Source: Moringa oleifera
Taxonomy: Eukaryota > Streptophyta > Magnoliopsida > Brassicales > Moringaceae
Direction: 5' to 3'
Length of the DNA: 64,000 bases
NCBI GenBank assembly: GCA_021397835.1
Contig: JAJFZO010000229.1
Coordinates: 6,379,001-6,443,000 of the forward strand
The notes under the pieces were generated by a model. The model searched no databases, was not told where the DNA came from, and saw nothing but the letters and a program-made list of their open reading frames with translations. The position numbers and the translations under genes are program-made. Below are positions 1-11,825 of the stretch, in pieces. Position 1 is the first letter of the stretch; each line of letters begins with the position of its first letter.

Positions 1-3000
1 CTCTCGACATAGTGCCTAGCAAGCTAACTAGGGGAGCCGCGTCGCACGGACCCTGGGCACGGGAGGCATGCCTTGGTAGCCCTCAGCAGGCATGGCATGG
101 GCTGCTTGCCCATTGCGAGGCAGCGGTGGGCGCGATAGCCAAACCACAGACACCCATCGCGAGCCAGCCCCTTGACATAGTGCCCAGCGAGTGAGCCAGG
201 GAAGCTGCGTCGCATGGACCCTAGGCACGGAAGGCATGCCTCGGTCGCCTCAAGCATGCACGGCATGGGCTGTTTGCCCAGGGTGCCACAGCGGTGGGCG
301 CGACAGCCAGGCCACAAGCGCCCATTATGAGCCAGCCCCTCGACATAGTGCCTTGCGAGCGAGCAAAGAAGTTACTTCGCACGGACCCTGGGCACAGGAG
401 GCATGCCTCGATAGCCCCGAGCAGGCACGGCATGGGTTGCTTGCCTAGTTTGCGACAGCGGTGGGCACACCAGCCAGGCAACGAGCGCCCATCGCGAGCC
501 AGCACTCTCGTCTTTGCCCCTCGACATAGTGCTTAGCGAGCGAACCAGGGGAGCCACGTTGCATGGAACCTGGGCATTGGAGGCATGCCTCGGCAGCCCC
601 TATCAGGCATGGCATGGGCTGCTTGCCCACGTTACGACAGCGGCGAGCGCGCCAGCCAGGCCACAAGCACCCATCACGAGCCAGCCCCTCGTAACCCCCA
701 ACAAACATGACTTGCGATAGCGATGGGCGTGCCAGCAATGCCACGGGTGCCCATCACAAGCCAACCCTTTCGTCCCTGCCTCTCGACATAGTGCCCAGCG
801 AGCTAACTAGGGGAGCCGCGTCGCAAAGACCCTGGGCACGGGAGGCATGCCTTGGTAGCCCTCAGCAGGCATGGCATGGGCTGCTTGCCCATTGCGAGGC
901 AGCGGTGGGTGCGATAGCCAAACCACAGACACCCATCGCGAGCCAGCCCCTTGACATAGTGCCCAGCGAGTGAGCCAGGGAAGCTGCGTCGCATGGACCC
1001 TAGGCACGGAAGGCATGCCTCGGTCGCCTCTAGCATGCACGGCATGGGCTGTTTGCCCAGGGTGCCACAGCGGTGGGCACGACAGCCAGGCCACAAGTGC
1101 CCATCACGAGCCAGCCCCTCGACATAGTGCCTTGTGAGCGAGCAAAGAAGTTACTTCGCACGGACCCTTGGCACAGGAGGCATGCCTCGATAGCCCCGAG
1201 CAGGCACGGCATGGGTTGCTTGCCTAGTTTGTGACAGCGGTGGGAACACCAGCCAGGCAACGAGCGCCCATCGCGAGCCAGCACTCTCGTCTTTGCCCCT
1301 CGACATAGTGCTTAGCGAGCGAACCAGGGGAGCCACGTTGCATGGAACCTGGGCATTGGAGGCATGCCTCGGCAGCCCCTATCAGGCATGGCATGGGCTG
1401 CTTGCCCACGTTACGACAGCGGCGAGCGCGCCAGCCAGGCCACAAGCACCCATCACGAGCCAGCCCCTCGTAACCCCCAACAAACATGACTTGCGATAGC
1501 GATGGGCGTGCTAGCAATGCCACGGGTGCCCATCACAAGCCAACCCTTTCGTCCCTGCCTCTCGACATAGTGCCCAGCAAGCTAACTAGGGGAGCCGCGT
1601 CGCACGGACCCTGGGCACGGGAGGCATGCCTTGGTAGCCCTCAGCAGGCATGGCATGGGCTGCTTGCCCATTGCGAGGCAGCGGTGGGCGCGATAGCCAA
1701 ACCACAGACACCCATCGCGAGCCATTCCCTTGACATAGTGCCCAGCGAGTGAGCCAGGGAAGCTGCGTCGCATGGACCCTAGGCACGGAAGGCATGCCTC
1801 GGTCGCCTCTAGCATGCACGGCATGGGCTGTTTGCCCAGGGTGCCACAGCGGTGGGCGCGACAGCCAGGCCACAAGCGCCCATCATGAGCCAGCCCCTCG
1901 ACATAGTGCCTTGTGAGCGAGCAAAGAAGTTACTTCGCACGGACCCTGGGCACAGAAGGCATGCCTCGATAGCCCCGAGCAGGCACGGCATGGGTTGCTT
2001 GCCTAGTTTGCGACAGCGGTGGGCACACCAGCCAGGCAACGAGCGCCCATCGCGAGCCAGCACTCTCGTCTTTGCCCCTTGACATAGTGCTTAGCGAGCG
2101 AACCAGGGGAGCCACGTTGCATGGAACCTGGGCATTGGAGGCACGCCTCGGCAGCCCCTATCAGGCATGGCATGGGCTGCTTGCCCACGTTACGACAGCG
2201 GCGAGCGCGCCAGCCAGGCCACAAGCACCCATCACGAGCCAGCCCCTCGTATATGTTCCTTAACGTAGTGTCCCACGAGCGAGCTAGGAGGCCGCGTCGT
2301 GCGAACCCTGGGCACTAAAGGCATGTCTCGGCAGCACCCAGCAGGCATGGCATGGGCAGCTTGCCTAGCGTGCGGCAGCGGTGGGGGTGCTAGCCACGCC
2401 ATGGGCGCCCATCGCGAGCCAGCCCCTCGTATCTGTCCCTTAACGTAGTGCCAAGCAGCGAGCTAGGGGATCCGCGTTGCACAGACTGTAGGCATAGGAG
2501 GCATGCCTTGGCAGCCCCCAGCAAGCACGGCATGGGCTTCTTGCCCAACGTGCGGCAAAGGTGGATGCACCTATAGGCCACGGGCGCCAATCGTGAGCTA
2601 GCCCCCTCGTCCCTGCCCCCCTCGACGTAGTGCCCAGTGATAGTACCAGGAGAGCCACGTCGCATGGACCCTATACACGGGAGGCATGCCTTGGCAGCCC
2701 CCAGTAGGCACGGCATGAGCTACTTTGCCCAGGTTGCAACAAAGGTGGGTGCGCTAACCAGGCCACAGGCGCCCATTGCAAGCCAACCTCCTCGTCCTTG
2801 CCCCTCGACATAGTCCCAAGCGAGCCAACCAGGGGAGCCATGTTGCACTGACCTAGGCCACGGGCGCCCATCATAAGCCAGCCCCCTAGTCCCTGCCCCT
2901 TGACATAGTGCCCAGCGAGCGAACTAGGGGAACTACGTCGCACGAAACCTGGGCATGGGAGGCACATCTCGGCAGCCCCTAGTAGGCATGGCATGGGCTG

Positions 3001-6000
3001 CTTGCCCACGTTGCGACAGCAGCGGGCATGCCAGCTAGGCCACAAGCGCCAACCATGAGCCAGCCCTTCCTATCTGTCCCTAAACGTAGTGCCTAGTGAG
3101 CGAGCCAGAGGATCCACATTGCATAGACCGTGGGCATAGAAGGCATGCCTTGGCATCCCCCAACAAGCATGGCATGGGGTGCTTACCCAATGTGCAACAG
3201 CGGTGGGCGCGCCTGTAGGCCACGGGAGCCCATCACGAGCCAGCCCCCTAATCCCTGCCCTTCGACGTAGTGCCCAGTGAGTGAGCCAGGGGAGCCACGT
3301 CACATGGACCCTTGGCATGGGAGGCATGCCTCGATAGCCCCCAGCAGGCATGGCATGGGCTGCTTGCCTAGCGTGCGGCAGTGGTAGGCACACCTGCAGG
3401 CGATGGGCGATTATGGCGAGCCACCCCCTCGTCCTTGCCCTTCGACGTAGTGCCAAGAGAGAGTACCAGGGGAGTCACGTCGCATGGACACTGGACACAG
3501 GAGGCATGCCTTGGCAGCCCCCAGCAGGTACGGCATGAGCTGCTTCCGCAGAGTGCGGCAGCGGTGGGCATACCAGCTAGGCCAAAGGCACCAATCACGA
3601 GCCAGCTCCTTGAGATAGTGCCCCGCAAGCGAGCCAAGCAGCCTCGTCGCATGAACCCTGGGCACTAAGGCCTACCTTGGTAACCCCTAGCAGGCACTAC
3701 ATGGGCTATTTGCCTAACTTGCGATAGCGGTGGGTGCGTCAGCCATGCCACGGGCACCCATTACGAGCCAGCCTCCTCGTCCCTGCCTTTTAACATAGTG
3801 CTCAGCGAGCGAACCAAGGGAGCTGCATCGCATGGACCTTAGGCACGGGAGGCATGCCTCAGCAGCCCCCAGCAAGCATTGCATGGGCTGCTTGCCCAGC
3901 ATGCGGCAGCGGTGGGTGCGCCAGCCAAGCCACGGAAGCCCATCGACATAGTGCCTAGCGAACGAGCCAGGGACGTCACGTCACACGGACCCTGCACACT
4001 TGAGGCATCCCTTGGTAGCCGCCAGCAGCCATGGCATGGGCTGCTTGCCCAGCTTGGACAGCGGTGGGCGCGCCAGCCAGGCCACAAGCTCGCATCGCGA
4101 GCTAGCCCCCTCATCCTTACCCCTCGAAATTGTGTCCACCGAGCTAGCCAAGGGAGCCAGATTGCACGAACCCTGGGCATGAAAGGCATGCCTCGGCAGC
4201 CCCCAAAAGTCATGGCATGGGCCAAGTACTGAGCGTGCAGCAGTGGTGGGCGCGGTAGCTAGGATAGTGGCAACAATCCTGAGCCAGCCCCCTTGTCCCT
4301 GTCCCTCGACATAGTGCTAAGTGGGCCAAGGGAGTCGTATCGCTCGGACAATGGGCACGAAAGCCATGCCATGGTAGGCCCCAACAAGCACTGCAAGGGG
4401 TGCCTACCCAGCATGCGACAGCGGTGGGCATGCCGCCCAGGACATTGGTGTCCATCGCAAAGCAGCCCCCTCGTCCTTGCCCCTCCATATAGTGCCCAGC
4501 GAGCGAGCCGACGAAGCAACGTCACATGGACCTTGGGGACGAGAGCCGTGAACGCACCAGCTAGGCCACGGGTGCCCATCGTGAGGCAACCCCTCGATAT
4601 AGTACCCAGTGTGCGAGACAGGGGAGCTCCGTTGCATAGACCTTAGACATAAGAGGCATGCCTCGGCAGCCCCCAACAGGCACGGCATGGGCTGCTTGCC
4701 CAGCTTGCGAAAGCGGCGGGCGCGCCAACCATCCCATAGGTGCCCATCGCGAGCCAGCCCCTCGACATGGTGCCCAGCGCGTGAACCAGAAGAGTTGCGT
4801 CGCACGAACCCTAGGCATGGGAGGCATGCCTCGGCTGCCCCCAACAGGCACGGCATGGGCTGCTTGCCTAGGGTGCTGCAGCGGTGAGGACGCCAGCCAG
4901 GTTACGAGTGCTCATTAGGAGCTAGCCCCTCGACATAGTGCCCAACGAGCGAGCCAGGTAAGTCATATCACACGGACCCTAGGCATGGGAGGCACACCTC
5001 GGCAGCCCCCAGCAGGCACGGCATAGGTTACTTGCCCAGTTTGCTAGAGCGATGGGTGTGCCAACCCGACCATGGGCACCCATGGCAAGCCAGCCGCCTC
5101 GTCCTTGTCCCTCGATGTAGTGCCCCGCGATGAGCCAAAGGAGCTGCATCACACGGACCCTGGGCACGAAAGGCACGCCTCAGCAGCCCCTAACAGGCAT
5201 GGCATGGGCTGCTTGCCTAGCGTGCAGCAGCGATGGGTGCGCCACCCAGGCCATGGGCGCCCATCTCGAGCCAGCCCCCTCGTCCCTGCCCCTCGACATA
5301 GTATCCAACGAGCGAGCTAGGGGAGTAGTGTCGCATCGACCATGGGCATGGGACACAAGCCTGCGATGCCACAGGTACCCATCATAAGCTAGCACCTCGA
5401 CATGGTGCCTAGCGAGAGAGCTAGGGGAGCCCCATCGCATGGACCCTGGGCACAAGAGGCATGCTTAAGAAGCCCTCAGCGGGCACGGCAAGGGCTTCTT
5501 GCCCAACGTGCCATAGTGGTGGGCGTGCTAGTGAGGCCAAAGGCGCACATCGCACGCCAGCCCATCGACATGGTGCTCAATGAGCGAGCCAGGGTAGCCA
5601 TGTCGTACAGACACTGGGCATGGGAAGGATGCCTCTGCGGCCCCCAGCTAGGATGGCATTAGCTGCTTGCCCAGCATGCGATAGCAGTGGGTGCGGCAGC
5701 CAGGCCACAGGCGCCCATCGCGAGCCAGCCCCCTCATCCCTGCCCCCTCGACATAGTGCCTAGTGCGCGAGCCAAGGGAGCCATGTCGCCCTGACCTTGG
5801 GCACGGGAGGCATGCCTCGGCAGCCTCCAGTAGGCACAGCATGGTCTGCTTGCCCAGTGTACAGCAACGGTGGGTGCATCAGCTAGGCCACAGGCGCCCA
5901 CCGCGAGCCAGCCCCCACGTCCTTGTCCCTCGACGTAGTACCGAGCAAGCACGCCAAGGGAGCCACATCGCACGGACCCTGGACATGGGAGGCATGCCTC

Positions 6001-8012
6001 GGCAGCCCCCAATAGGAATGGCATGTGTTGCTTGCCCAGTGTGCAGCAACGGTGGGCGTGCCAGCCCGGCCATCAGAGCCTATCACGAGCAAGCCCCTCG
6101 ACATAGTGCCTAACGAGTGAGCCATAGAAGCCGCGTCGCACGGACCCTAGGCATGGGAGGCATGCCTAGGTAGCCCCCAGCAGGCACGGCATGGGCTACT
6201 TGCCCAGTGTGCGAAGGCGATGGGCGTGCCAGCCAAGCCATGGGCACCTATCGCGAGCCAGCCCCCTCGTCCTTGTCCCTCAACGTAGTGCCCAGCGATG
6301 AGTCAAGGGAGCCGCATCGCATGGACCCTTGGCACGTGAGGCACGCCTCAGCAGCCCTCAGCAGGCACGGCGTGGGCAACTTGCCTAACGTGCTGCAGCG
6401 ATGGGCAAGCTTGCGATGTCATAGGCGCCCATCACAAGCTAACACCTCGACATAGTACCTAGCGAGAGAGCTAAGGGAGCCCCGTCAGACGGACCTAGGG
6501 CACAAAAGGCACGCCTGGGCAGCCCTTAGCAGGCACGGCATGGGTTGCTTGCCCAGCGTGCCGCAACGGTGGGTGCCCTAGCGAGGCCAAAGGCGCACAT
6601 CGCACGTCAGCCCCTCGACATGGTGCTCACTGAGCGAGCCAGGGTAGCCGCGTCGTATAGACACTAGGCATGGGTGGCATTCCTCTGCGGCCCCCAACCG
6701 GGATGGCATGGGCTGCTTGCCCAGTGTGCGGTTTGCGGTGGGCACGCCAGCTAGGCCACGGGCGCCCATCGCTAGCCTGCCCCCTCGTCCCTACCTTTAA
6801 ACATAATGCCCAGTGAGCGAGCCAGGGAAGCCGCGTTGCCCTGACCTTGGGCTCGGGAGGCATGCCTCGGCAGCCTCCAGCAGGCACAGCATAGGCTGCT
6901 TGCCTAGTGTACCACAGCGGTGGATACGCTAGCCAGGCCCCTCATCCCTGTCCCTCGAAGTAGTGCCCAACGAGCGAGCCAGGGGAGCCACGTCGCACGG
7001 ACCATGGGGAGGGAGGCACGCCTCAAGCAGCCCCTAACAGGCAGGGCGTCGGCTGCTTGCCCAGCATGTGGGAGCAGTGGACACGCCAGCTAAGCCACAG
7101 GCACCTATCACGAGGCAACCCCCCGATATAGTGCCCAGCGAGCGAGCTAGGGGATCCACATCGCATAGACACTGGGCACGGGAGGCATTCCTCAATAGCC
7201 CCTCGACATAATTCCCAGCGAGCGAGCAGGAGGAGCCACGTCGCATGGACCTTAGGCACGAGAGGAACTCCTCGGCAGCCCCTAGCAGGCACGACGTGGG
7301 TTGCTTGCATAGCAGTGGGCGCGCCTGCGAGGCCACCGACGCTCATCATGAGCCAGTCCTCAACATAGTGCCCAGCGAGCGAGCTAGGGGAGCTGCGTCA
7401 CATAGACACTGGGCATGGGAGGCATGCCTCGGCAGCCCCTCGACATAATGCCTAGTGAGCGAGCTAAAGGAGTAGCGTTGCATGGACCTTGGGCATGAGA
7501 GGCACTCCTCGGTAGCCCCCAACAGGCACAACATGGGCTGCTTGCCTAGCGTGTCATAGCGGTGGGCGCGCCTGCGAGGCCACGGGCGTCGATCGTGAAC
7601 CAACCCTCGGTATAGTGCCCAGCGAGCAAGCTAGGGGAGCCACGTCGCACAGACACTAGGCATGGGAGGCACAGCTCGGTAGCCCCCAGCAGGCATGGCA
7701 TGAGCTGCTTGCCTAGCGTGAAGGAGCAGTGGATGCATTAGCCATGCCACGGGCACCAATCGCGAGCCAACCCTTTCGTCCCTGCCCCTTGACATAGTGC
7801 CCAGCGAGTGAGCAAGGAGAGCTGTGTCGCATGGACCCTGGGCATAAGAGGCTCGCCTCGACAGCCTTCAGCAGGCACGTAATGGGCGGCTTGCCCAGTG
7901 TGGGCTAGTGGTAGGCGTGCCAACCATGCCAAGGGCGCCCATCGCGAGCCAACCCCCTCGTCCCTATCCCTCGACTTACTTCCTAGCATGCGAGCCAGGG
8001 GTGCCACAGCAG
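1..8012 (+). repeat. rDNA IGS subrepeat array A
   Basis: GC-rich tandem array of an intergenic-spacer subrepeat. Each monomer opens with a variant of ctcgacatagtgcccagcg and contains ggcatgcctcggcagc, a gctgcttgccca core and a gccagccaggccac block. Monomers are 168 bp, or 181 bp when a ctcgtccctgccc insert is present before the next start. Monomers are diverged from each other except in the first 2.2 kb. The last monomer carries the variant ctcgacttact that recurs near the ends of other arrays, and the array stops at ggtgccacagcagt. It lies upstream of 18S unit 1, as IGS should. The many short open frames on both strands come from the repeat and are not genes. Confidence 0.9.
3..2246 (+). repeat. 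779-bp higher-order repeat, 2.9 copies
   Basis: Within array A three consecutive blocks begin at 3, 782 and 1561. Each block holds three monomers (168, 168, 181 bp), then a 262-bp piece made of one monomer plus a partial one, total 779 bp. The blocks differ by only a few bases, whereas ordinary neighbouring monomers differ strongly. The third copy departs from the pattern at about 2247. This indicates recent local amplification by unequal exchange. Confidence 0.9.
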
Positions 8013-8419
8013 TGCCCAAAAAATTTTGAAATTTTTTTTGGTGGTAGTTATGATTATTCTCCATGCATGTACAAAATTTAAACTCACCGTAAATAATTTT
8101 TTAGACCCATTATGGTGGCTCAGACAAATTGACATTTCCTTCTGTCGGGAGTGAAATTTCATTTAAGACTCTTTAGGGGAGAGGTGGTCACCTAACTTGT
8201 TGGGTGCCAACGGGCCATGCATGCTTCCCCCCTGCCCATCCCACATGGGCAAGTGCTGGGCTTGGGGAACCCAACGCACATGGCATGGGCAAGGCGGCTT
8301 GCTGCCTTGCCCATCCAGTCGATGGTGAATGGCTGCGACAGCCACCATCGTCGGCAGGCAAGCGACTGGCGACATCAGTCGAAAACTGTGGGATGCCCGA
8401 TCGGTAGGCAATAGAGTGG
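8013..8419 (+). other. IGS unique segment (unit 1)
   Basis: Starts with an AT-rich stretch (about 8017-8110), then a GC-rich part around the thrice repeated ccatcccacatgggca motif. The same segment recurs at 13386-13799, 50346-50570 and 61848-62230, so it is a fixed part of the spacer. No gene or clear RNA polymerase I start motif is recognised. Compared with unit 5, about 430 bp are missing at the left edge. Confidence 0.75.
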
Positions 8420-9065
8420 GGAAAACGTGGGAAATAAAATTTGCTAAATTGTAGGCAACAAAACGAGAAAAATTATGGGATAATAAGCTAGGATGTGGCT
8501 AGACAAGCTCGACGGTATGGGCGACGAAGCTAACAATGATGCAAGCTATGCGATGGCCAAACCACTGGGGGGAATTTCGAGCTTACGGAGTGCTTCATCG
8601 TAGGCCCTCGAGGCGACAGACGTAGGGTTGGATCCCGATGCTCAAGCTTGCCTAGGCAGACTCGTTGCACAGCGCAATCGATGACACGATCGTCAATCGT
8701 TATCGTCAAGCGAGCCACACGACCAGCCTAGGCATGGCGTGACACCCTTGCTGCCAAGGCCTTATCGGTGGGAAAAATGTGGGAAACAAAATCCACTAAA
8801 TCGTGGGATAATGAGTTAGGTTGTGGCTAGACAAGCACGACGGTATGGGCGACGAAGCTAATGATGATGCATGCTATGCAACGGCTAAATCACTGGGGAG
8901 ATTTTCAGCATGCAGAGTACTTCATCGTAGGCCCTCGAGATAGTGGACATGGGGTTGGATCCTAACGCTCAGACTTGTCGAGGTGAACTCATTGTGTAGT
9001 GCGATCGACGACACGATCATCGATCGTTAGTACCGAGTGAGCCAGACGGTCAGCCTGGGCACGAC
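8420..9065 (+). repeat. 327-bp IGS repeat, two copies
   Basis: Two tandem copies, about 328 bp apart, each with a gtgggaaa-gaaatc start, a gatgtggctagacaagc block, a gatgatgcatgctacgcg block and a ccctcgaggc block, ending in cgtgacacccctgctgccaag. The same repeat occurs three times in unit 2 and once or in part in the other units. Position between subrepeats and ETS suggests a spacer-promoter or enhancer region, but no initiation motif is recognised. Confidence 0.8.
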
Positions 9066-9698
9066 GTGACACCCCTGCTGCCAAGGCCTCATCGATGGTC
9101 CCTTACCATCGAAGAATTGTCCCTCGCTATCGAAATAATTTTGCATTCAGCGGCTTGGGTGAGTGACCTCGATGACCTGCATGATCAATGGGCCTTTCAC
9201 TCATCTGCTTGCAGCTCATTTGGTGCTGTTGTTGCCCGTTTGTACGTGAGACGTGTGAGTGGTGACCTAGTCGTGCGCATTGGCAGGCTCCATGCTCCCC
9301 CATCAAGCTGTCGATTAGCATGTTGCTTGAAACTCGACCTTGAGCCATATGTTGGCTTTCATGGGTCACATCAGGACCCTGTTGCATGCCTTCACAAACA
9401 AAATTTGATGATTCGAGTCAGTTGTCATGTCCTTCGCGGGCCTAAGTGGAAACTTCAGCTGGACCTCGTGCTTCAAGCGAGGCTTGCTTCAACATGCGGT
9501 TGCTTTGGCACACAAGCGCTCAATCGTCCCTTCGGGTGCAAAAGATGTTATGGCAGGAGTGGCCTCGGCCTCTGCCTATCCAAGCAAAAGCATTTATCCC
9601 ACATCCCATCAATTTTGAATGACAACCACGACAGCTTTGGCCTTAGCAAGCCTTACAGTAGACTTTGATCCTAGTTGGCGCGGCATCTCAAAGGATGC
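9066..9698 (+). other. 5' external transcribed spacer (unit 1)
   Basis: Segment of about 630 bp directly upstream of 18S, also present before the 18S of units 2 and 5 with the same start (ccaaggcctcatcgatggtcc) and end (ctcaaaggatgc). A 200-codon open frame here is not preserved as one frame in the other copies and is not considered coding. The transcription start is not identified. Confidence 0.75.
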
Positions 9699-10599
9699 TA
9701 CCTGGTTGATCCTGCCAGTAGTCATATGCTTGTCTTAAAGATTAAGCCATGCATGTGTAAGTATGAACTAATTCAGACTGTGAAACTGCGAATGGCTTAT
9801 TAAATCAGTTATAGTTTGTTTAATGGTACTTACTACTCGAATAGCCATAGTAATTCTAGAGCTAATACGTGCAACAAACCCTAATTTCTAAAAGGGACAC
9901 ATTTATTAGATAAAAGTTCAAACGCAGGCTTCACCCGTTGCTCTGATGATTCATGATAAACTCAACGGACGCAAGGCCATCGTGCCGGCGATGCATCATT
10001 CAAATTTTTGCCGCTGTTAACTTTTAATGGTAGGATAGTTGCCTACTATGGTGGTGATGGGTGACAAAGAATTAGGGTTCGATTTCGGAGAGAGAGCCTG
10101 AGAAACGACTACCACATCCAAGGAAGGCAACAGGCGTGTAAATTACCTAATTCTGACACAGGGAGGTAGTGACAATAAATAACAATGCCGGGCTCTTCGA
10201 GTCTGGTAATTTGAGTGAGTACAATCTAAATCTCTTAACGAGGATCCATTGGAGGGCAAGTTTGGCGCTAGTAGCCACGGTAATTCTAGCTCCAATAGTG
10301 TATATTTAAGTTGTTGCAGTTAAAAAGCTCGTAGTTGGACCTTAGGAAGAAGCTGGTCCACCTACGGTGTGCACCGGTTAGCTCATCCTTACTATCGGCG
10401 ATGCGCTCCTGGCCTTAATTGACCAGGTCGTGCCTCCAACGCTATTACTTTGAAGAAATTAGAGTATTCAAGGCAAGACTATGCTCTGAATACATTAGCA
10501 TGGTATAACATCATAGGATTTCGATCCTATTCTATTAGGCTTCAAGATCGAAGTAATGATTAACAAGGATAGTTGGGGGCATTCGTATTTCATATTCAG

Positions 10600-10668
<69 letters not shown>

Positions 10669-10972
10669 TAAGAACGAAAGTTGGGGGCTTGAAGATGATC
10701 AGATACCATCCTAGTCGCAACCATAAATGATGCCGACCAAGGATCAGCGGATGTTGCTTTTAGGACTCCGCTAGCACCTTATGAGAAATCAAGGTCTTTG
10801 GGTTTCGGGAGGAGTATGCTCGCAAGGCTGAAACTGAAAGGAATTGACGGAAGGGCACCACTAGGAGTGGAGCCTGCGGCTTAGTTTGACTCAACACGGG
10901 GAAACTTTCCAAGGTTACATATAGTAAGGATTGACAGACTGAGAGCATTGTAATTGTTGGTCTTCAACAAGC

Positions 10973-11003
<31 letters not shown>

Positions 11004-11117
11004 ATCGACTATGTCCCTACCCTTTATACACACCATTCGTCGCTCTTACCTATTGAATGGTCCGGTGAAGTGTTTGGATCACGACGACGTAGGCGGTTCA
11101 CCGATCACGACATTGCA

Positions 11118-11171
<54 letters not shown>

Positions 11172-11199
11172 TATATGTGAATCTGTGGAAGGATCATTG
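9699..11199 (+). rRNA. 18S rRNA, degenerate with 306-nt internal deletion
   Basis: Begins with the universal small-subunit start (tacctggttgatcctgccag) and ends with ggaaggatcattg. Length is 1501 nt against about 1807 expected for plants. The missing block lies after 10945, where gagag is followed directly by cattgtaattgttgg; the equivalent region in unit 2 is 33187-33492. The lost part includes most of the 3' major domain just before the final helices, so no functional rRNA could result. Many further C-to-T and G-to-A substitutions are present at otherwise universal positions, for example in the 530-loop region (gctagtagccacggtaatt). Confidence 0.93.
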
Positions 11200-11447
11200 T
11201 CAAAAACTCACTCAGTGAAATGACCCGTGAACACGTTGTAAACACACCGACAGGGCGGAGTGCTCTCGAGCCCCTCGTCCCGCCTCATACGACAAGGGTG
11301 CGCTGGCTCGCACCCAGGCCCTTCATCGCGCACAACAATAAAACCCATAGTGCGGGATGCGCTAAAGAACTTGAATGAAAAAGCACGCCCCAGTCTTCCC
11401 AATCTCGATGCGCGGCTAGCGGTCATGTCATCCCTAAATGATGTCTA
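11200..11447 (+). other. ITS1 (unit 1)
   Basis: Spacer between 18S and 5.8S, about 248 bp, an angiosperm-like length. Contains a degenerate form of the conserved angiosperm ITS1 element (gcgggatgcgctaaagaa) around 11350-11367. It is clearly alignable to ITS1 of unit 2 at 33741-33990. Confidence 0.88.
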
Positions 11448-11610
11448 AAATGACTTTCGACAGTGGATATCTCGGTTCTCGCATCAATGAAAATGTAGTA
11501 AAATGCGATACTTGTTGTGAATTGCAAAATCTTATGAACCATCAAGTCTTTGAATGCAAGTTACGCTTGAAGCCATTAGGCCGAGGGCACGTCTGCCTGG
11601 GTGTCAAGCA
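11448..11610 (+). rRNA. 5.8S rRNA, degenerate
   Basis: About 163 nt, the usual plant 5.8S size. Recognisable by gtggatatctcggttctcgc, the central gaattgcaaaatc motif and the 3' part aggccgagggcacgtctgcc. Several substitutions at conserved sites (gaaaatgtagtaaaatgcg where gaacgtagcgaaatgcg is usual) indicate a pseudogene. Lies between ITS1 and ITS2 in normal order. Confidence 0.92.
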
Positions 11611-11825
11611 CCGTCGCCACTGAGCCCCCTCGCATCCCCTAGGGGAGGGGAGGGACCATCGCAAGGCGGATCCTCTCGTGTACCTTCGGCTCGTAGTTAG
11701 CCTAAAAAAGAGCCTCGAGTGACATCGCATCATGGCTTGGTGGTGCTAGAGAAAAACCCTCATGGTCCCTCGTACGCACGTCGCTTACTCGCGGCTCACG
11801 GACCCAAGAATCGATCGATCGAGAT
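11611..11825 (+). other. ITS2 (unit 1)
   Basis: About 215 bp between 5.8S and 28S, normal angiosperm length, alignable to 34153-34359. Bounded by tgtcaagca on the left and the 28S start gaccccaggtcaagcggg on the right. Confidence 0.87.

Noticed and set aside
1..7990. Dozens of open frames of 60-130 codons on both strands
   Set aside because: They follow the subrepeat period, occur in several frames at once and reappear in all arrays. They encode repeated low-complexity peptides with no family resemblance.
8013..9065. RNA polymerase I promoter with a TATATA-GGGG type start
   Set aside because: No convincing match to the usual plant initiation motif was found in the spacer repeats or before the ETS.
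9066..9668. 200-codon open frame upstream of 18S
   Set aside because: Lies in the 5' ETS. The homologous stretches before the other 18S copies do not keep one open frame across the length.
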